Part shown: in pieces, positions 61,943-64,000 of the stretch
Position numbering within the stretch: the stretch's first letter is position 1
How the letters are laid out: every line of letters begins with the position of its first letter
Program-made: the position numbers and the translations under genes
The notes under the pieces: model-generated
What the model saw: the letters and a program-made list of their open reading frames with translations, nothing else
Databases searched by the model: none
What the model was told of the DNA's origin: nothing
DNA from: Lachnospiraceae bacterium
GTDB lineage: Bacteria > Bacillota > Clostridia > Lachnospirales > Lachnospiraceae
Length of the DNA stretch: 64,000 nt
Reading direction: 5' to 3'
NCBI GenBank assembly: GCA_910575075.1
Contig: CAJTCY010000002.1
Location: 124,001-188,000, forward strand

Positions 61943-62677
61943 CTATTTATATTTATCTCCACGTTTTATCCTATAAAAAACTTCCACACAAAAAACAGTT
62001 ATGAAAACAAAAAGCACTATATCTGCGATATACATTAACTTTTCCCCATCTGATGTTATCAACGAAAGTTGACTGCCAAACAAAATATTTAACATACTGG
62101 ATATGGGATGTGTCCCTGCCAAGTGTGAAACTCCGATTGTTCCTGCCAGCGAATAGATAAAGCAAACTGTACTTGAAAAAATCGTGTTTCCCGATGTCAG
62201 AGCAGTTATCAGAAACACAGGAAACATTGCAAATGGCATAGACAACGCAATAGTCAGAAAGAATCTTATCAGCATTAAAGTCTGATAAGCACTTATGTCT
62301 GTAACCTTGCATATGACAGCACTTATTATAATGAGCAGACAGTTCAGCAGCATAATGATAACCGCAGTCAAAAACAAAAACAGAATTTTTGCATAAAATA
62401 ACTGGCTCATTGAAATGGGGATTTGAAGCAATTCTTTCAACGTATCATTTTGGTATTCTGCATGGTATATCTTAATAAACAATAACCCTAGCAGAAATGG
62501 AAGGAGCATGGCTATATAGCTGCCATATTTCATATAGAAATCTTCAAAACTCTTTTGCGGGACATGATAATTCCAAAATGTCATGCCCACCCAAAACAAA
62601 AGCAGCACTCCCATAATGGTAAATATAGTTTTCTGCCTCTTGAGTTTTGAAAACTCAGTTTGTATTAAATTAATCAT
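61943..62677 (-). CDS. ABC-2 type permease, lantibiotic/bacitracin immunity class
   Basis: From ATG 62677 (CGGAGGAAACGTG upstream; the open frame extends to 62782) this is a 244-aa membrane protein with six helices and the start INLIQTEFSKLKRQKTIF that marks MutG/EpiG/BcrB-like permeases. It overlaps the upstream permease gene by 8 bp. Together they would form the membrane part of an exporter that removes cell-wall-active peptides. The ATPase is outside the window. Confidence 0.8.
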   Translation of the reverse strand: MINLIQTEFSKLKRQKTIFTIMGVLLLFWVGMTFWNYHVPQKSFEDFYMKYGSYIAMLLPFLLGLLFIKIYHAEYQNDTLKELLQIPISMSQLFYAKILFLFLTAVIIMLLNCLLIIISAVICKVTDISAYQTLMLIRFFLTIALSMPFAMFPVFLITALTSGNTIFSSTVCFIYSLAGTIGVSHLAGTHPISSMLNILFGSQLSLITSDGEKLMYIADIVLFVFITVFCVEVFYRIKRGDKYK

Positions 62678-63383
62678 CACGTTTCCTCCGTATAACAGAT
62701 ATAATAAACAAAGAAATAAACAGACAGATTGCAAGTACAAATATTGATACTGATATCTGGTAATTTGCGGAATTAGGTGCATATTTTATGATACTTAACC
62801 CAGTTGTGGTTGGATACCAGCTTGTAAAATGTGTATTTGCCACAAAAATACCACAAAATCCATAGACAAATGCCACGCAGGTTCCTGCCAAAAAAAGATT
62901 TCTTTTCAAAGAAAAAAAAGCGATAATCGGCATAACTGCTATTAGACAGGAGATACCTGTGACTAACAGTTTCCAGAAAGCCATCCCGATATCTGCCAAG
63001 TTAAAAGGATATTGTAAAACCAAAGCAAACACTATACTGCATAGAAAACTAACTGCAATAAATAGGAAAGTCGCAAATACGGTAATTGCAATTTTGGCAA
63101 ATTTTAATTTACTATAAGAAACTGGCACGATAAGGTTGTTTTTCAATGTGTCCTCTGAATACTCCCGGTTCATTAAATAACTGCCAAAAAAAGTTATCAA
63201 AAATGGAAATGTAAGGGTTATATTGTTCCAAAGGATTCCATCTGTCAGTGGAAGATAGCCAACTACGGAATTTGCCGCCCCTGTCAGCTGGAATAATGCC
63301 AGAAGACTTGACAGTACGACAACTCCTATTGAAAGAGGCAAAAGATAATGTCTTTTTAATTTTTTTAACTCTGCCCAAATCAT
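62670..63383 (-). CDS. ABC-2 type permease, lantibiotic/bacitracin immunity class
   Basis: From ATG 63383 (AGGAGGTG upstream; an in-frame ATG at 63497 lies inside the preceding gene) this is a 237-aa protein with six helices. It starts IWAELKKLKRHYLLPLSIG and has YLMNREYSEDTLKNNLIVPV, the conserved cytoplasmic loop of MutE/SpaE/BcrB-type permeases. It lies 4 bp after the end of the upstream permease gene and overlaps the next by 8 bp. Confidence 0.8.
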   Translation of the reverse strand: MIWAELKKLKRHYLLPLSIGVVVLSSLLALFQLTGAANSVVGYLPLTDGILWNNITLTFPFLITFFGSYLMNREYSEDTLKNNLIVPVSYSKLKFAKIAITVFATFLFIAVSFLCSIVFALVLQYPFNLADIGMAFWKLLVTGISCLIAVMPIIAFFSLKRNLFLAGTCVAFVYGFCGIFVANTHFTSWYPTTTGLSIIKYAPNSANYQISVSIFVLAICLFISLFIISVIRRKRDD

Positions 63384-63387
63384 CGCA

Positions 63388-64000
63388 TTACACCTCCTGT
63401 TTCCGATAAATATATGCCGACAATACCATGCACACAGTTCCCATCCCAATAAGAGAAAGGATACAGGGAAATACTGGCAGTACCCAATTCTGCACATTCT
63501 CCACCATTTCCATGCGTTCTGGATTTGCCGTTATAAAAGGCAGACTGCATCGAAACAATAAAGTCAATGGGGCTGGAACTTTCAACAGCATAACAGAAAA
63601 TGCAAAACTGGCAACTGCATAAATAACAGAACATAGTATCGGCAATATGAAATTTTTCTGAAATACAACAGCAGCCGCTATCATGGGCAGAGATGCGGTA
63701 GCTATCAGTACGGACATACTGAGCGAAATTGCTAATTTTAATGGAATATCCGAAATGGTTCCCGTAAATAGTCCTCCAATCATGGTAGCGCCGATTGCGG
63801 CAACACCATAAAATATCGCCAAAATGTAAATGATAATCACCTTTGCGCCAAGTAGCTTCCATCTGGGAACAGGGATTACTGAAAGGGTTTTCAGCGTCCC
63901 ATTTTCATTTTCCATTCGGAACAGTATTGACGCAATAATGCCCAAAACTATGGGAAGAACCAAAAAGAATCCAAATTCCATAACAAACATAAGAAGCGTA
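63388..64000 (-). CDS. ABC-2 type permease, 5' end outside the window
   Basis: The frame is open to the right edge, so the true start is beyond 64000. The visible 204 residues contain about five helices and the motif FRMENENGTLKTLSVIPVPR, the same cytoplasmic loop as in the two permeases downstream. Three consecutive permeases suggest an immunity-type exporter with the ATPase gene further upstream. Confidence 0.75.
   Translation of the reverse strand, partial: TLLMFVMEFGFFLVLPIVLGIIASILFRMENENGTLKTLSVIPVPRWKLLGAKVIIIYILAIFYGVAAIGATMIGGLFTGTISDIPLKLAISLSMSVLIATASLPMIAAAVVFQKNFILPILCSVIYAVASFAFSVMLLKVPAPLTLLFRCSLPFITANPERMEMVENVQNWVLPVFPCILSLIGMGTVCMVLSAYIYRKQEV

Overview
The window looks like a chromosomal segment of a gut Clostridia, most likely Lachnospiraceae. 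The reasons are a butyryl-CoA:acetate CoA-transferase, a glycyl radical enzyme with its activase, Gram-positive ECF and BceB/ABC-2 type transporters, Big_2-rich surface proteins, strong GGAGG ribosome binding sites and moderate-to-low GC. No rRNA and no CRISPR array is visible. Three tRNA genes (Phe-GAA, Gly-TCC, Gly-GCC) form a minus-strand cluster near 25.5 kb.

Positions 1-6.7 kb are core genome on the minus strand: the start of a probable chemoreceptor, then an operon read as Lrp-type regulator, aminotransferase, trmL, ecfA1, ecfA2, ecfT, truA, with an AIR-synthase-like gene upstream. From 6.8 to 16.2 kb come a VanW-domain exported protein, a 35-aa membrane peptide, a TPR-like protein, a DEDDh exonuclease, a B12-binding radical SAM protein, an ArsR/SmtB zinc-type sensor and a large secreted GH43-like glycosidase. 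From 16.2 to 25 kb there is an MntP-like membrane protein, an MMPL exporter with its heptad-repeat partner under a TetR regulator with a visible operator, and an adjacent HD-GYP/GGDEF pair for cyclic-di-GMP.

From 25 to 36.3 kb: a 327-bp nested palindromic element, the tRNAs, an AIM24-like protein, a membrane chemoreceptor, the butyrate-forming CoA-transferase, and a divergent locus joining a glycyl radical enzyme plus activase to an SsuABC-type sulfonate importer. This locus is the best metabolic candidate in the window: anaerobic C-S (or similar) cleavage of an imported organic acid. Positions 36.7-43.3 kb hold one 2187-aa surface protein ending in nearly identical 129-aa tandem repeats.

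From 43.5 to 53.6 kb the DNA becomes accessory: a TipA-like MerR regulator with a classic 19-bp spacer promoter, an IS1182-type remnant, a probable type I toxin-antitoxin locus too small for ordinary gene calling, a heterodimeric ABC exporter with a divergent LysR regulator, a vanY-like gene broken by an 8-bp tandem duplication, a damaged IS3-family element and an integrase scrap. From 53.6 to 64 kb lies the end of an integrative element: three translationally coupled large serine recombinases, a small DUF-like gene, a sigma-region-4-like regulator, a split and apparently decaying two-component module (REC-REC protein, REC-less winged helix protein, kinase fragment) and three ABC-2 permeases of the bacitracin/lantibiotic-immunity kind that run off the right edge.

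All functional calls come from reading motifs and context; no database search was run.
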